A DNA stretch of 64,000 bases from Pseudoalteromonas luteoviolacea NCIMB 1944 (GTDB taxonomy: Bacteria; Pseudomonadota; Gammaproteobacteria; Enterobacterales; Alteromonadaceae), in assembly GCF_001625565.1 (NCBI RefSeq), contig NZ_AUXS01000019.1:62001-126000 (forward strand), read 5' to 3'. Both the position numbers and the translations under genes were made by a program. Of this stretch, positions 10,365-19,439 are shown piece after piece; the first letter of the stretch is position 1; each line of letters starts with the position of its first letter. A model generated the notes under the pieces. It was not told the origin of the DNA. It searched no databases and was given only the letters and a program-made list of their open reading frames with translations.

Positions 10365-10420
10365 AGTATACCAACTGCAGCATCACATTGCAGTTTATTC
10401 ATTAACCTTATGGTATTGAA

Positions 10421-12295
10421 TTATTGTGTCACATCACACATGGTGCACACGCTATATAGACTATTTGGGTCATTATATAGTTCAATCATGTTGGCACTTT
10501 GCTGTACTTTATATATTAAGTTACCAATACTTTGCTGAGACACTTTTTGTAATGTGTCTGTTTGAGATGCCTTAGGTAGCAAAGATTGAGTGACCTTTGC
10601 ACCAAAGATTTGTTGCATTAGGCGCTCTTTATCGGTCAGAGTCTGTTCAACAGTAATGACGTCGTAGTGCTCAAGGCTAGCAAGTGCAGCGGCTGATTCA
10701 ATGGCTTGTTCTTTCGTGCCTAGCTTGTCAATCAGGCCAAACTCCAATGCTTGAGGGGCTAACCAAACACGACCCTGAGCAACTTCATTGACATCTTCTT
10801 TATTCAAGTTTCTAGCTTCAGAAATAACCGAGAGGAACTTGTCATACGCATCTTCGACACCCATTTGAATAATGTCTGCATACTGAGGGTCGATACCACG
10901 CGAAATCGAAGATGATTTAAGCTCTGTGGTCGCCACACCATCTGAATAAACTCCAAGTTCCTTTAAAGAGTTTTCGAATGTAAAGATAGTGCCAAAAATA
11001 CCAATTGAACCAGTGATAGTACTAGGAGATGCCCAAATTTCATTCGCCGATGCAGCTATCCAGTAGCCACCAGAAGCAGCAACTGAGCCCATAGATGCGA
11101 CAATTGGCTTGCCAGCAGCTTTAATTGCCAACACTTCATTGCGGATCTGTTCTGACGCAAATACGCTGCCACCGCCCGAATCAATACGCAATACAACAGC
11201 TTTCACATTCTCGTCAATGCGAGCTTTTCGTAGTAACGCAGCTGTGGAGTCACCACCAATCACGCCAGCTTTGCGCTTGCCGTCAACAATATGGCCTTTG
11301 GCTACAACTACAGCGACTTTATCCGAGAGTGGGTTTGGAATGGTTTGGAAACCTGAAATTGACGCCAAGTACTCGCTGTACTTAACTTGCTTGTATTTAT
11401 TGCCTTTTTTCTGAGTACCAACCAACTGGACGAGTTTGTCATTGAATTCTTGATCAGTTTCAAGCGCGTCAACCCAGCCATATTTCATCGCAAATTGCGC
11501 TGAGTCACCTGAAACTGAAGCCATTTTCTCGCCAAGCTGGGTTAGCGTTTCATCAAAATTATCCGTGTCAAACGGACGTCTTGCCGCTACATCTTCCTTA
11601 TATTGTTCCCAAAGGCTTGATAACCATAGTTTGTTAGCTTCTTTCGCCGCGTCAGACATATCATTTCTGATAAACGGCTCAACCGCTGATTTGTATGTAC
11701 CAACACGGAAAATATGTTGAGTAACTTGTAATTTCTCTAACGCATCTTTGAAGTACATTGGATAGGTTCCAAAACCTTTAATGCTTACACCACCATATGG
11801 ATGCATTGAGACTTCATTGGCTGTAGACGCTAAATAATACTGAGTTTGAGTGAAATAGGGGCCGTGAGCATATACAGGTTTGCCGGAGGCTTTAAACGCT
11901 TCGATGGCAGTTGTGATATCACGTAGTTTGTCTAGATGGCCGTGATATAAGTTTCTTAGATCTAGATGAATTGCCTTAATACGATTATCACGGGCGGCGT
12001 TATTGATGACTTTAATGACATCGTCAACAAGTATTTCCATCGGTTTTTCTTTTGAACCGAATGTATCATCCAATGCTGCGTCAATTGGATCAACATAGGT
12101 CAGTTGCTCTACCAGTTTACCCGATAGGTTTAGCCTTAACACGCTATCCTGAGGGACGAGGATTTCCTCTTCTGATGTCATCATAGCCACGACGAGGCCT
12201 ATGATAAGTACAACAAATACCAAGTTTACAAGTAGCCTGCGTGAGAAGTTCAACGCATGCCATAAGCCTTTAAATAGTTTTGCGATCAGCTTCAA
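10421..12295 (-). CDS. sppA: signal peptide peptidase SppA, 67K type
   Basis: 624 residues. An inner-membrane protease IV that degrades cleaved signal peptides. One N-terminal membrane anchor (about residues 20-42) precedes two tandem SppA/ClpP-fold domains. The catalytic Lys lies in GTYKSAVEPF (residue 202) and the nucleophile Ser in VAASGGYW (residue 408), matching the Lys/Ser dyad spacing of the E. coli enzyme. Translation begins at TTG: AGAGGA sits about six bases upstream and the residues from there match the usual N-terminus. It is followed by ansA with a terminator hairpin between them. The divergent FadH-like gene shares the upstream region. Confidence 0.95.
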   Translation of the reverse strand: MKLIAKLFKGLWHALNFSRRLLVNLVFVVLIIGLVVAMMTSEEEILVPQDSVLRLNLSGKLVEQLTYVDPIDAALDDTFGSKEKPMEILVDDVIKVINNAARDNRIKAIHLDLRNLYHGHLDKLRDITTAIEAFKASGKPVYAHGPYFTQTQYYLASTANEVSMHPYGGVSIKGFGTYPMYFKDALEKLQVTQHIFRVGTYKSAVEPFIRNDMSDAAKEANKLWLSSLWEQYKEDVAARRPFDTDNFDETLTQLGEKMASVSGDSAQFAMKYGWVDALETDQEFNDKLVQLVGTQKKGNKYKQVKYSEYLASISGFQTIPNPLSDKVAVVVAKGHIVDGKRKAGVIGGDSTAALLRKARIDENVKAVVLRIDSGGGSVFASEQIRNEVLAIKAAGKPIVASMGSVAASGGYWIAASANEIWASPSTITGSIGIFGTIFTFENSLKELGVYSDGVATTELKSSSISRGIDPQYADIIQMGVEDAYDKFLSVISEARNLNKEDVNEVAQGRVWLAPQALEFGLIDKLGTKEQAIESAAALASLEHYDVITVEQTLTDKERLMQQIFGAKVTQSLLPKASQTDTLQKVSQQSIGNLIYKVQQSANMIELYNDPNSLYSVCTMCDVTQ

Positions 12296-12528
12296 TGTTA
12301 TTCCTCTGGTTTTAGTACCGAAATGCTCTCATTAGTATCATAACTTAGTTGTGCAACGAGTGTTAACTATAAAACGTAACTAAGTATTACTTCGTTCACT
12401 TTAGTCGCAAAATACCATAAATATTATAAATTTATCCGCTTTTGAATAAATAATTTGTGCTTTTTACTTGCCAAAATCTATAAATTGGTTAATGTTCACA
12501 GGTAAGACCAGTTACATTGGGGCGAGCA

Positions 12529-14490
12529 ATGTTAGAACAAAAACTACAACTTAAAAATTCTGAGCTACGTAACCGCTTGGTAATGGGATCAATGCACACG
12601 GGATTAGAAGAAGGTTGGCATAATCGCAAAAGACTAAGAGCGTTTTATGAGGAAAGGGCAAAAGGGGGCGTCGGTTTAATCATAACCGGTGGTTACAGCC
12701 CAAATATTCGAGGAAAGTTGACACCTATTGCTTCTTCCTTTAATTCCCGTTATGACGTGATTAAGCACAAAGCGTATACTGAAGCAGTCCACCAGCATCA
12801 AGGGAAAATTTGCCTACAGCTGTTACATGCTGGTCGATACGCTTACCACCCGTTTAATGTCGGTCCGAGTCAACTAAAAGCGCCGATCAACCCGTACACT
12901 CCAAAATCTATGTCCATTGGCATGATTAAAAGCACTGTAAAAGATTTTGCAAAGTCAGCTTATATGGCTGAAAAAGCAGGTTACGATGGTGTGGAGATCA
13001 TGGGGTCCGAAGGATACTTAATTAATGAATTCATGGCGCCGCATACCAATCATCGTAATGATGAATATGGTGGCACGCTTGAGAATCGAATGCGCTTGGC
13101 GATTGAGATAGTAAAAGCAGTAAGAGCACGTGTATCTGCTCAGTTTATTATTGTATTTCGATTATCAGTGATGGATTTAGTGCCAAATGGGTCAACCAGT
13201 GAAGAAGTCACAGTGCAGGCACAGGCGCTTGAGGCTGCTGGTGTGGATATACTCAATACGGGTATCGGTTGGCATGAAGCGCGAGTACCAACCATAGCCA
13301 GTATGGTTCCACCGGGCGCGTTTAGAGAGGCTTCTAAACGACTGAAAGATGTCGTCGATATTCCAGTGGTCGCAGTGAATCGAATTAATACCCCCGAACT
13401 TGCCAACAATATCTTGGATAAGGGCGAAGCTGATTTAATATCCATGGCAAGGCCATTGTTAGCGGATCCGGACTTTTTTAATAAATATGCCGAGAATAAA
13501 TCTGAGCAAATAAATATTTGTATAGGTTGCAACCAAGGCTGTCTTGATCACGTTTTTAAAGGTAAACGCGCAACGTGTTTAGTAAACCCACAAGCTGGGT
13601 TTGAGCTGGATTATCCGTTAGATAAAACCCAAAACGCTAAAGATGTGTTAGTCGTGGGTGCTGGCCCCGCAGGGTTATCAGTTAGCTGTTATTTGGCCAA
13701 AAAAGGTCATAACGTCACACTCATCGACAAAAATGAACATGCTGGTGGCCAATTCAATCTGGCAATGCGGATCCCAGGAAAAGAAGACTTTAAGTTAGCG
13801 CTAAAATATTTTTTGAACGAAGTTGAGCGGTTGGGCGTCAAGATGGAATTAGGACAAGCTTATCGCGACGATATGGCGGCCAACTTTGATGATGTTGTTT
13901 TTGCAACTGGCGTGAGCCCACGTATGTCAAAAATTGAATGTAGTGATGGTAAACGTGTATTGGCATACGATGAAGTGATCCGCAAAGAGGTCCAGCTTGG
14001 CGAAAAAATTGCTATCTTAGGTGCTGGTGGGATCGGTTTTGATATGGTCGCTTTTTTAACTGAGCCAGAAAACCAGTCTATCGACGACTTTAAGGGTCAA
14101 TGGGGCATTGAGCAAGCCATTGTGCCATCGTCAGAGCAGCGAAAAATATATATGCTCAAGCGAAGTGCAGGGCGGTTTGGTTCTGGTCTAGGTAAAACAA
14201 CTGGGTGGATCCATAGAGCGGTTGCGAAGCATCACCAAGTAGAGCAAATTGCTGGCTGCGAATATGTGTCATTTTCCAATGCAGGGCTGGTTGTTAAAAT
14301 TGACGGTAAAGAGCAAACGCTTGACGTTGATACGGTTATTGCATGCATAGGTCAAACGTCTAATGAAAGTCATTTTGACCGAGAGAGCTTACCACATAAT
14401 CATCACGTCATTGGCGGCGCGTTGCTGGCCAGTGCAATAGATGCTAAGCGTGCTATTTATGAAGCGCTGCAAGTTGCTAGAAAGATATAA
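12529..14490 (+). CDS. FadH-like 2,4-dienoyl-CoA reductase / NADH:flavin oxidoreductase
   Basis: 653 residues from the ATG at 12529; a TTG 12 bases upstream is also open but GGGGCGAG fits the ATG. The N-terminal FMN TIM barrel (about 1-330) is Old Yellow Enzyme-like with MGSMHTGLEE, QLLHAGRYAYHP and GYDGVEIMGSEGYL. A [4Fe-4S] cluster is bound by Cys in CIGCNQGCLDH and ATCLVNP. A C-terminal FAD/NAD(P) domain has VVGAGPAGLS and ILGAGGIGFD. This is the FadH architecture, which reduces 2,4-dienoyl-CoA during beta-oxidation of unsaturated fatty acids. Related dienol or xenobiotic reductases share the layout, so the substrate is less certain than the family. It is single, with its own terminator. 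Confidence 0.9.
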   Translation: MLEQKLQLKNSELRNRLVMGSMHTGLEEGWHNRKRLRAFYEERAKGGVGLIITGGYSPNIRGKLTPIASSFNSRYDVIKHKAYTEAVHQHQGKICLQLLHAGRYAYHPFNVGPSQLKAPINPYTPKSMSIGMIKSTVKDFAKSAYMAEKAGYDGVEIMGSEGYLINEFMAPHTNHRNDEYGGTLENRMRLAIEIVKAVRARVSAQFIIVFRLSVMDLVPNGSTSEEVTVQAQALEAAGVDILNTGIGWHEARVPTIASMVPPGAFREASKRLKDVVDIPVVAVNRINTPELANNILDKGEADLISMARPLLADPDFFNKYAENKSEQINICIGCNQGCLDHVFKGKRATCLVNPQAGFELDYPLDKTQNAKDVLVVGAGPAGLSVSCYLAKKGHNVTLIDKNEHAGGQFNLAMRIPGKEDFKLALKYFLNEVERLGVKMELGQAYRDDMAANFDDVVFATGVSPRMSKIECSDGKRVLAYDEVIRKEVQLGEKIAILGAGGIGFDMVAFLTEPENQSIDDFKGQWGIEQAIVPSSEQRKIYMLKRSAGRFGSGLGKTTGWIHRAVAKHHQVEQIAGCEYVSFSNAGLVVKIDGKEQTLDVDTVIACIGQTSNESHFDRESLPHNHHVIGGALLASAIDAKRAIYEALQVARKI

Positions 14491-14508
14491 AATACAAGAG
14501 ACTGAATA

Positions 14509-14536
14509 AATCGGCGCCAGGGCGCCGATTTTTTTA
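14509..14536 (+). terminator. terminator after the FadH-like gene
   Basis: AATCGGCGCC-AG-GGCGCCGATTTTTTT is a strong GC-rich hairpin with a T tract, about 20 bp after the stop codon. Confidence 0.92.
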
Positions 14537-14574
14537 TGCTGCAATAAAACTTCACGTGGTTCGGTCTACACTGT

Positions 14575-15294
14575 ATGAATACTATTAAAGGTGTAAATCG
14601 TTCTATGATTAATAAAATCCAATCCATTTATCAAACTAGCATTGAAAAAGTCGACATTATGAGTGGCCTAGCACCACTTTTAATAAGGCTAATTGTTGCG
14701 CCTGTTATGATCATTGCAGGCTACAACAAGCTGAATTTAAGCAAAGCTGACGCTGGGTTTTTCGAAAGTTTACTGGCAGATGAAAACGTAGTTGCGTGGT
14801 TTGGTAACTCCGACTGGGGACTGGGCTTACCATTTCCTGATTTTCTCGCGTTTTTAGCTGGATGGACCGAGTTCTTAGGTGGCTGGCTTATTTTACTCGG
14901 ACTGTTGACGCGTTTAATATCTATTCCTTTAATGGTGACTATGTTCATTGCAGCGACGCAAGTCCATTGGCACAATGGCTGGTTTTCTGTCGCACCAGCA
15001 AACCCTGATACCAGCGCCGCTCAGGTATTTGCGTGGTTAGGCAGTGAGAGCGCTCAACAAAGCTTAGAAAATAGTCTTGAGGTATCTGAGCGCCTTGAAC
15101 GCATTAAGTCGATTGTATCTACTCATGGATTTCCTGAGTATCTCTATGAAAAAGGTAACATAGTGATTTTAAACAACGGAATAGAGTTTGCGGCAATCTA
15201 TTTTGCAATGTTCTTAAGTTTATTTTTTACCGGAGGGGGACGCTTCTTTAGCGTTGATTACTGGATAGCGAAAAGGCTTTCGGCAAAGACCTAA
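14575..15294 (+). CDS. DoxX family membrane protein
   Basis: 239 residues. A DoxX-type integral membrane protein with LIRLIVAPVMIIAGYNKL (about 36-55), a glycine-rich FLGGWLILLGLLTRLISIPLMVTMF pair of helices near residues 100-130, and a last helix near 205-225. Between helices is an unusual hydrophilic insert (about 140-195) carrying SLEVSERLERIKSIV. DoxX proteins are loosely linked to redox and thiol homeostasis; no specific reaction can be assigned. The start is unsure: the ATG at 14575 lacks an obvious ribosome site, while the ATG at 14605 has AAAGG at a long spacing. The nitroreductase gene follows after 81 bp. Confidence 0.8.
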   Translation: MNTIKGVNRSMINKIQSIYQTSIEKVDIMSGLAPLLIRLIVAPVMIIAGYNKLNLSKADAGFFESLLADENVVAWFGNSDWGLGLPFPDFLAFLAGWTEFLGGWLILLGLLTRLISIPLMVTMFIAATQVHWHNGWFSVAPANPDTSAAQVFAWLGSESAQQSLENSLEVSERLERIKSIVSTHGFPEYLYEKGNIVILNNGIEFAAIYFAMFLSLFFTGGGRFFSVDYWIAKRLSAKT

Positions 15295-15375
15295 AAAATA
15301 TCAGGGAAAGTGCTAAACTTTCCCTAACACTTCACGTTACAATAATAAGTGTTTGTTTATTATTAAGGAATTTAT

Positions 15376-15924
15376 ATGGATGCCATTGAGCTTTTGCTGA
15401 CACGTCAATCTGACAGCAATTTATCCTTTCCGGGTCCGAACGAATCTCAACTAGAAATTATTAAAAAAGCAGCGTTAAAAGTGCCTGATCATGGCGGCCT
15501 TGCACCATGGAAATTTATCGTTGTTAATGAAGACGCCCGTGACAAGTTGGGGGAAATCTATTACAACGCAGCGGTTGAAGAGCAGCAAAATGAACGCACC
15601 GTATCACGTGCTAAAGAGTTACCTCATCGTGCTCCTATGTTAATTATTGCAATCTCTCCTTATCAGGAGCACCCGAAAGTTCCCCGTGTTGAACAAATTG
15701 AAAGTGCGGCATGTGCGTGTTTTGCAATGCAACAAGCTGCGTTTGCACAGCATCTATCAGGTGTTTGGAGAACGGGTTATTTTGCACAGAGCCCAGCCGT
15801 TAAACGTGAACTTGGTTTAAATGAAAAAGACGAAATAGTCGGCTACTTATATTTAGGTACTCCAACGGTTCAGTGTACTAAACCGGTTCGCCACGAACCA
15901 AGCACATTTTTTACAGAATTATAA
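15376..15924 (+). CDS. nitroreductase family protein, YdjA-like
   Basis: 182 residues, the length of E. coli YdjA (183). It opens [15 protein letters not shown] and has [16 protein letters not shown], where FMN-binding residues of the compact nitroreductase fold lie, plus GVWRTGYFA and GYLYLGTP in the C-terminal half. Members are dimeric FMN oxidoreductases that use NAD(P)H; the physiological substrate is unknown. AAGGA nine bases upstream supports the start. The upp gene begins 19 bp after its stop on the same strand, so they are probably cotranscribed. Confidence 0.9.
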   Translation: MDAIELLLTRQSDSNLSFPGPNESQLEIIKKAALKVPDHGGLAPWKFIVVNEDARDKLGEIYYNAAVEEQQNERTVSRAKELPHRAPMLIIAISPYQEHPKVPRVEQIESAACACFAMQQAAFAQHLSGVWRTGYFAQSPAVKRELGLNEKDEIVGYLYLGTPTVQCTKPVRHEPSTFFTEL

Positions 15925-15943
15925 TCTACTTACGAGGCAACTT

Positions 15944-16576
15944 ATGGCACTACATGTTGTTGAGCACCCATTATTACAGCACAAAATTGGCTTATTGAGA
16001 GAGCATGGCATCTCAACTAAAAAGTTTCGCGAGTTGGTGTCAGAAGTTGGCAATTTGCTAACTTATGAAGCGACTCGAGACTTACCAACAGAGACTACAA
16101 CGATAAAAAGTTGGACGGGTGATGAATTAGATGTGCAAGAGATCAAAGGCAAGAAAATCACGTTAGTGCCTATTCTAAGAGCTGGCCTTGGTATGTTGGA
16201 TGGTGTAATGCAGTTATTGCCAGCTGCGAAAATCAGCGTTGTTGGATTGCAAAGAAATGAAGAAACACTTGAGCCGGTATCTTATTTCGAAAAATTAGTA
16301 GGTAATTTGGAATCGAGACGTGCTTTGGTCGTTGATCCCATGTTAGCAACAGGTGGTTCATTAATTGCGACAATTGATTTGCTCAAAAAGTCTGGTTGTA
16401 AAAACATTACCGCGATTGTTTTAGTAGCAGCACCGGAAGGTGTTGCAGCTGTTGAAAAAGCGCACCCAGACGTAGACGTGTATACAGCGGCCCTTGATAG
16501 TCACCTTAATGAAAATGGCTACATAGTGCCAGGTTTAGGTGATGCAGGTGATAAAATATTTGGCACTCAGGCATAA
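15944..16576 (+). CDS. upp: uracil phosphoribosyltransferase
   Basis: 210 residues. Converts uracil and PRPP to UMP in pyrimidine salvage. It is highly similar in pattern to E. coli Upp over its whole length: [19 protein letters not shown], the PILRAGLGM segment, the PRPP-binding loop [11 protein letters not shown] and the C-terminal uracil-binding [19 protein letters not shown] seven bases upstream fits the ATG. No uracil permease gene is adjacent; it follows the nitroreductase closely and is followed by an inverted repeat. Confidence 0.97.
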   Translation: MALHVVEHPLLQHKIGLLREHGISTKKFRELVSEVGNLLTYEATRDLPTETTTIKSWTGDELDVQEIKGKKITLVPILRAGLGMLDGVMQLLPAAKISVVGLQRNEETLEPVSYFEKLVGNLESRRALVVDPMLATGGSLIATIDLLKKSGCKNITAIVLVAAPEGVAAVEKAHPDVDVYTAALDSHLNENGYIVPGLGDAGDKIFGTQA

Positions 16577-16584
16577 TACGCTTT

Positions 16585-16610
16585 GGCTGACAAACCAATG
16601 TTTGTCAGCC
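16585..16610 (+). terminator. hairpin after upp, probable terminator
   Basis: GGCTGACAAAC-CAAT-GTTTGTCAGCC is a perfect 11-bp stem eight bases after the upp stop. Only two T follow at once, so termination may be weaker or depend on other factors; it also faces the end of the converging operon. Confidence 0.65.
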
Positions 16611-16630
16611 TTGATAGCTTAAACCTTTTG

Positions 16631-17290
16631 TCAAACCGGCTTTGCTTTAACTGCTCTTTTGTTAAAAACCCACCAACAGCTCCAGAAAAACCCGGTTAGT
16701 CCAAGTGCAGTGTAAATAGCTGGCTTTGGGTTTTCCACGGTACTGATTGACCCTGCATAAGCTGCAATTAAAGCATACGGCAAGGTGCTGATCAGCCAGT
16801 ACGAAATAAAATGTTTAAATGACATTTTTGTCATGCCAGCCATGCATGCTGAGATTTCAGGTAAGATGGGTGTTGCTCTGGAAAGTAAGATCACCACCGG
16901 CCCGCGTTTTTGAAATAGTGCAATTGCATCAGCTCGCTCAGCAGGATTCGTTACGAGTTTATCAAATAGCTTATTACCGTATTTGTAACTGATAGCATAG
17001 CCAGCAGTGCCTGCGAGTAACATGCCTATAATGGCACTGATGCCACCGACGAATGCACCAAGGAAATAGCCAGCTAATAAAATGAGGGTAAGCGTCGGCA
17101 CAGCAATAAACAAATCTAAAAACAGCAAACCAATCACTGTAAATGCCACCAGATATGCATTGAGCTGACTAGCTGCATTTAGCCAAGCTTTAATCTCATC
17201 AATACTGAGCAATCCACTCACTTTAAGCGCAAAGAAAGTCGAGGCAAAGAAACAAAACAATATCAACATGATTTTTAAAAGGGGCTTCAT
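16631..17290 (-). CDS. TVP38/TMEM64 (DedA-like) membrane protein
   Basis: 219 residues. An inner-membrane protein of the SNARE-associated/VTT domain family. Hydrophobic segments lie near residues 5-25, 45-75, 80-105, 155-175 and 190-210. The VTT signature is visible as GYFLGAFVGGISAIIGMLLAGTAGY-like glycine-rich helices followed by FQKRGPVVILLSRATPILPE, where the conserved Arg and Pro occur. Relatives include DedA proteins implicated in lipid scrambling or membrane homeostasis; the function here is inferred only at family level. It is the last gene of an operon with the DUF2141 and SDR genes (gap 22 bp). Confidence 0.88.
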   Translation of the reverse strand: MKPLLKIMLILFCFFASTFFALKVSGLLSIDEIKAWLNAASQLNAYLVAFTVIGLLFLDLFIAVPTLTLILLAGYFLGAFVGGISAIIGMLLAGTAGYAISYKYGNKLFDKLVTNPAERADAIALFQKRGPVVILLSRATPILPEISACMAGMTKMSFKHFISYWLISTLPYALIAAYAGSISTVENPKPAIYTALGLTGFFWSCWWVFNKRAVKAKPV

Positions 17291-17312
17291 AACAATGACT
17301 CCATCAAGTGAA

Positions 17313-17753
17313 TTATGGGTAGCTTATTGAGATTGAAATAGGACTTTGTATGTCTGCAAGAGAGAGTTTTGCATCGTGAAATTTTGGCGGGCCGCGCCAG
17401 CTAATTCTGGCTCCATTTGAAAACCCAAGACCTTCCGATGGGATAATCCCAGTCCAGTTTTTAGAAGTTTTTTGCGAGTTATCTTCATCATGTAACACCT
17501 TGATAGCGAGCTCTTTTTTGGTGGTGGTAAACTCGACAAGTAATGATGCTTCGGTAGGGCTATAAAACTGCGTTTGCAGCGCTTTGTCATGTTTGACTGG
17601 AAATCCCTCTTGTTCAAATAACATCACCATGATTTGTCCGGGGCGATTGGTATCAATATTAGTTATTTTTATCTGTACGTTGTTTGCAGCTGCGCTTTTA
17701 GTTGCCATTAAAATCATTCCTAAAGTGCTTAATTTAATTAACTTATGTCTCAT
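17313..17753 (-). CDS. DUF2141 exported protein
   Basis: 146 residues with a signal peptide (LSTLGMILMATKSAAA, cleavage near residue 23). The mature part fits DUF2141: an opening beta-strand IKITNIDTNRPGQIMVMLF, the central LAIKVLHDEDNSQK and the signature GIIPSEGLGFSNGAR. Members are small periplasmic or secreted proteins without a known activity. Its start lies 2 bp from the SDR stop codon, so translation is probably coupled. The TVP38 gene follows. Confidence 0.82.
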   Translation of the reverse strand: MRHKLIKLSTLGMILMATKSAAANNVQIKITNIDTNRPGQIMVMLFEQEGFPVKHDKALQTQFYSPTEASLLVEFTTTKKELAIKVLHDEDNSQKTSKNWTGIIPSEGLGFSNGARISWRGPPKFHDAKLSLADIQSPISISISYP

Positions 17754-17755
17754 GA

Positions 17756-18490
17756 TTAAGATCCTTTTAAAAGGCGCTTGGTAAGTGCTGGGATGAGCGC
17801 ATTTAACACACGTAGAAACTTTATTTTGCCGATATCATGCTGAACTACTTGACGCTTTAAGCCATCAATAATGGCTTGAGCAGCTTGCTCTGCGGATATT
17901 TTATTATCTCCTCTTCCTTGGGTCATCGGAGTGTCCACAAGAGGGATAAAAGCCTGCAATACTTTGATATTTGTTTGCTCTAATTGGTAGCTCAAGCTCT
18001 GTGAAAACAGATTAATGGCTGCTTTTGACGCGCAGTAAACGGATGCACTTTTTTTGGCAACAAATGACAATCCAGAGTTAATGTTTAAGATCACAGCAGG
18101 AGTGTTGCTTGCGTTTAGCGCAGGAATTAGCAAATATGAAAGTGAACATACAGCCGTGAAGTTTACATTGATCTCTCTTACAATTTGCTCATATTCGAAA
18201 TTAGGATCAGTAAACAGGGGCTCGTTTTGGATAGCCGCATTGTTAATTAAAACGTCTATTTTTGGAAACTGGGCCTGTATTCGCTGTGACAGCGACATGT
18301 AGCTGCACGGATCAGAGAGATCTGCCGCGAAACAAACTACATTTTTATATCCTCTTGTTAATTGTTCAAGCCGATCACTTTTTCGTGCAATGACGACGAT
18401 TTTATTTTTTGTGTGTAATTGTTCTACAATTTGGCGGCCTATACCTGATGTGCCACCTGTAATGACTATCACTTTATTGACTAAGTTCAC
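17756..18490 (-). CDS. short-chain dehydrogenase/reductase
   Basis: 244 residues. A classical SDR with the NAD(P)-binding motif VITGGTSGIGRQI, the structural NNAA, a Ser near ILNINSGLS and the catalytic YCASKAA (Tyr-x3-Lys). In DltE-like SDRs the region LVDTPMTQGRGD precedes the C-terminal helices, as seen here. The substrate is unknown. First gene of the SDR-DUF2141-TVP38 operon, divergent from a Crp/Fnr regulator 194 bp away, which is the obvious candidate controller. A 68-bp copy of its 5' end occurs at 25834-25901. Confidence 0.9.
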   Translation of the reverse strand: MNLVNKVIVITGGTSGIGRQIVEQLHTKNKIVVIARKSDRLEQLTRGYKNVVCFAADLSDPCSYMSLSQRIQAQFPKIDVLINNAAIQNEPLFTDPNFEYEQIVREINVNFTAVCSLSYLLIPALNASNTPAVILNINSGLSFVAKKSASVYCASKAAINLFSQSLSYQLEQTNIKVLQAFIPLVDTPMTQGRGDNKISAEQAAQAIIDGLKRQVVQHDIGKIKFLRVLNALIPALTKRLLKGS

Positions 18491-18684
18491 GTATGTATCT
18501 CCAGTAGTGGATCTGGTTGATACTTTAAAAGCCCATATGTAAGGTGTGCATTAACCTATGTTAAAACTGACAATAAATTTTGGTGTATATGGCAATTTTG
18601 TAGAAGTCAATAGGGTACTATTACGATGTAAAACGAGATCCCTTATGCCGAACATTTCGTACTAGTAAGTAAAAAGGAGTTGAA
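18491..18684. promoter_or_regulatory. divergent promoter region, SDR operon / Crp-Fnr regulator
   Basis: 194 bp that must carry both divergent promoters. No clear Crp-type palindrome was identified by eye. Confidence 0.4.
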
Positions 18685-19203
18685 ATGGATTTACAAAAAT
18701 TTATAGAAGTAAATGGCACCTTGGTTCAAATTAAAAAAGGAGAGCTGGTCTTTGCTCAAGGTGAACTGTGCGACTATGTATACTTAGTAAAAACAGGTTT
18801 ATTAAAAGCGTTCTACTTGACAGAGAATGGCAAAGAAACCATAAAGTCATTTATTCAATCAGGCACAATCATTGGCAGCTTGAATGCAGCACATTGCCAA
18901 ATCCCAAGTACATTTAGTTTAGAAGCGCTCGAGGGGTGTATACTTATCCAAGTTCCATTTAGAGCGTTACTGGCCTTGAGCAAAGAATCAATTTCTATTT
19001 CCCAAGAGCTTATCCAAATACTCTTGTCTTTATCATTGAAAAAAGAGCGCCGAGAGTTCGAGCTACTCACTTTATCTGCAACGCAGCGGTTTGAGAATTT
19101 ATGTAGCGCCGAACCAGATCTTGTTAAAAAACTGACTCAGAATGATATTGCCAAGTACTTAGGAATAACACCTGTGGCGTTGAGTAGGATTAAGCATAAG
19201 TAG
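18685..19203 (+). CDS. Crp/Fnr-family transcriptional regulator
   Basis: 172 residues. The N-terminal cyclic-nucleotide-binding-type barrel shows LVFAQGELCDYVYLVKTGLLKAF and GKETIKSFIQSGTIIGS, lacking the Arg/Ser set that binds cAMP, so the ligand is unknown. A long helix (ELLTLSATQRFENLC) leads to a short winged-helix region with LTQNDIAKYLGITPVALSRI, after which the protein stops. The style resembles compact regulators of the type frequent in Bacteroidetes. AAGGAG eight bases upstream fixes the start. It is divergent from the SDR operon and may regulate it. Degenerate fragments of this gene occur at 26605-26635 and 28683-28878. Confidence 0.85.
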   Translation: MDLQKFIEVNGTLVQIKKGELVFAQGELCDYVYLVKTGLLKAFYLTENGKETIKSFIQSGTIIGSLNAAHCQIPSTFSLEALEGCILIQVPFRALLALSKESISISQELIQILLSLSLKKERREFELLTLSATQRFENLCSAEPDLVKKLTQNDIAKYLGITPVALSRIKHK

Positions 19204-19439
19204 CAAACTTGCAGGAAGCTTTGTTTGAATATGAGTTGTTTTTACGACAGCAGTGGTATTTGCCACATATCGCTGTTACCTGACATTTTCCTTAATGAAC
19301 ATGTACGTAATAAGATGACATGTTGTTAAGTTATTGTTATGGTTTGTGATGTTAAATTGTGTGATAGAGAAGTTGCTGTTATGCGGTTTTTGTAGTGGAT
19401 TAAGATGTTAGCCAAACTTACATACTAGAGGAGTTCTAG

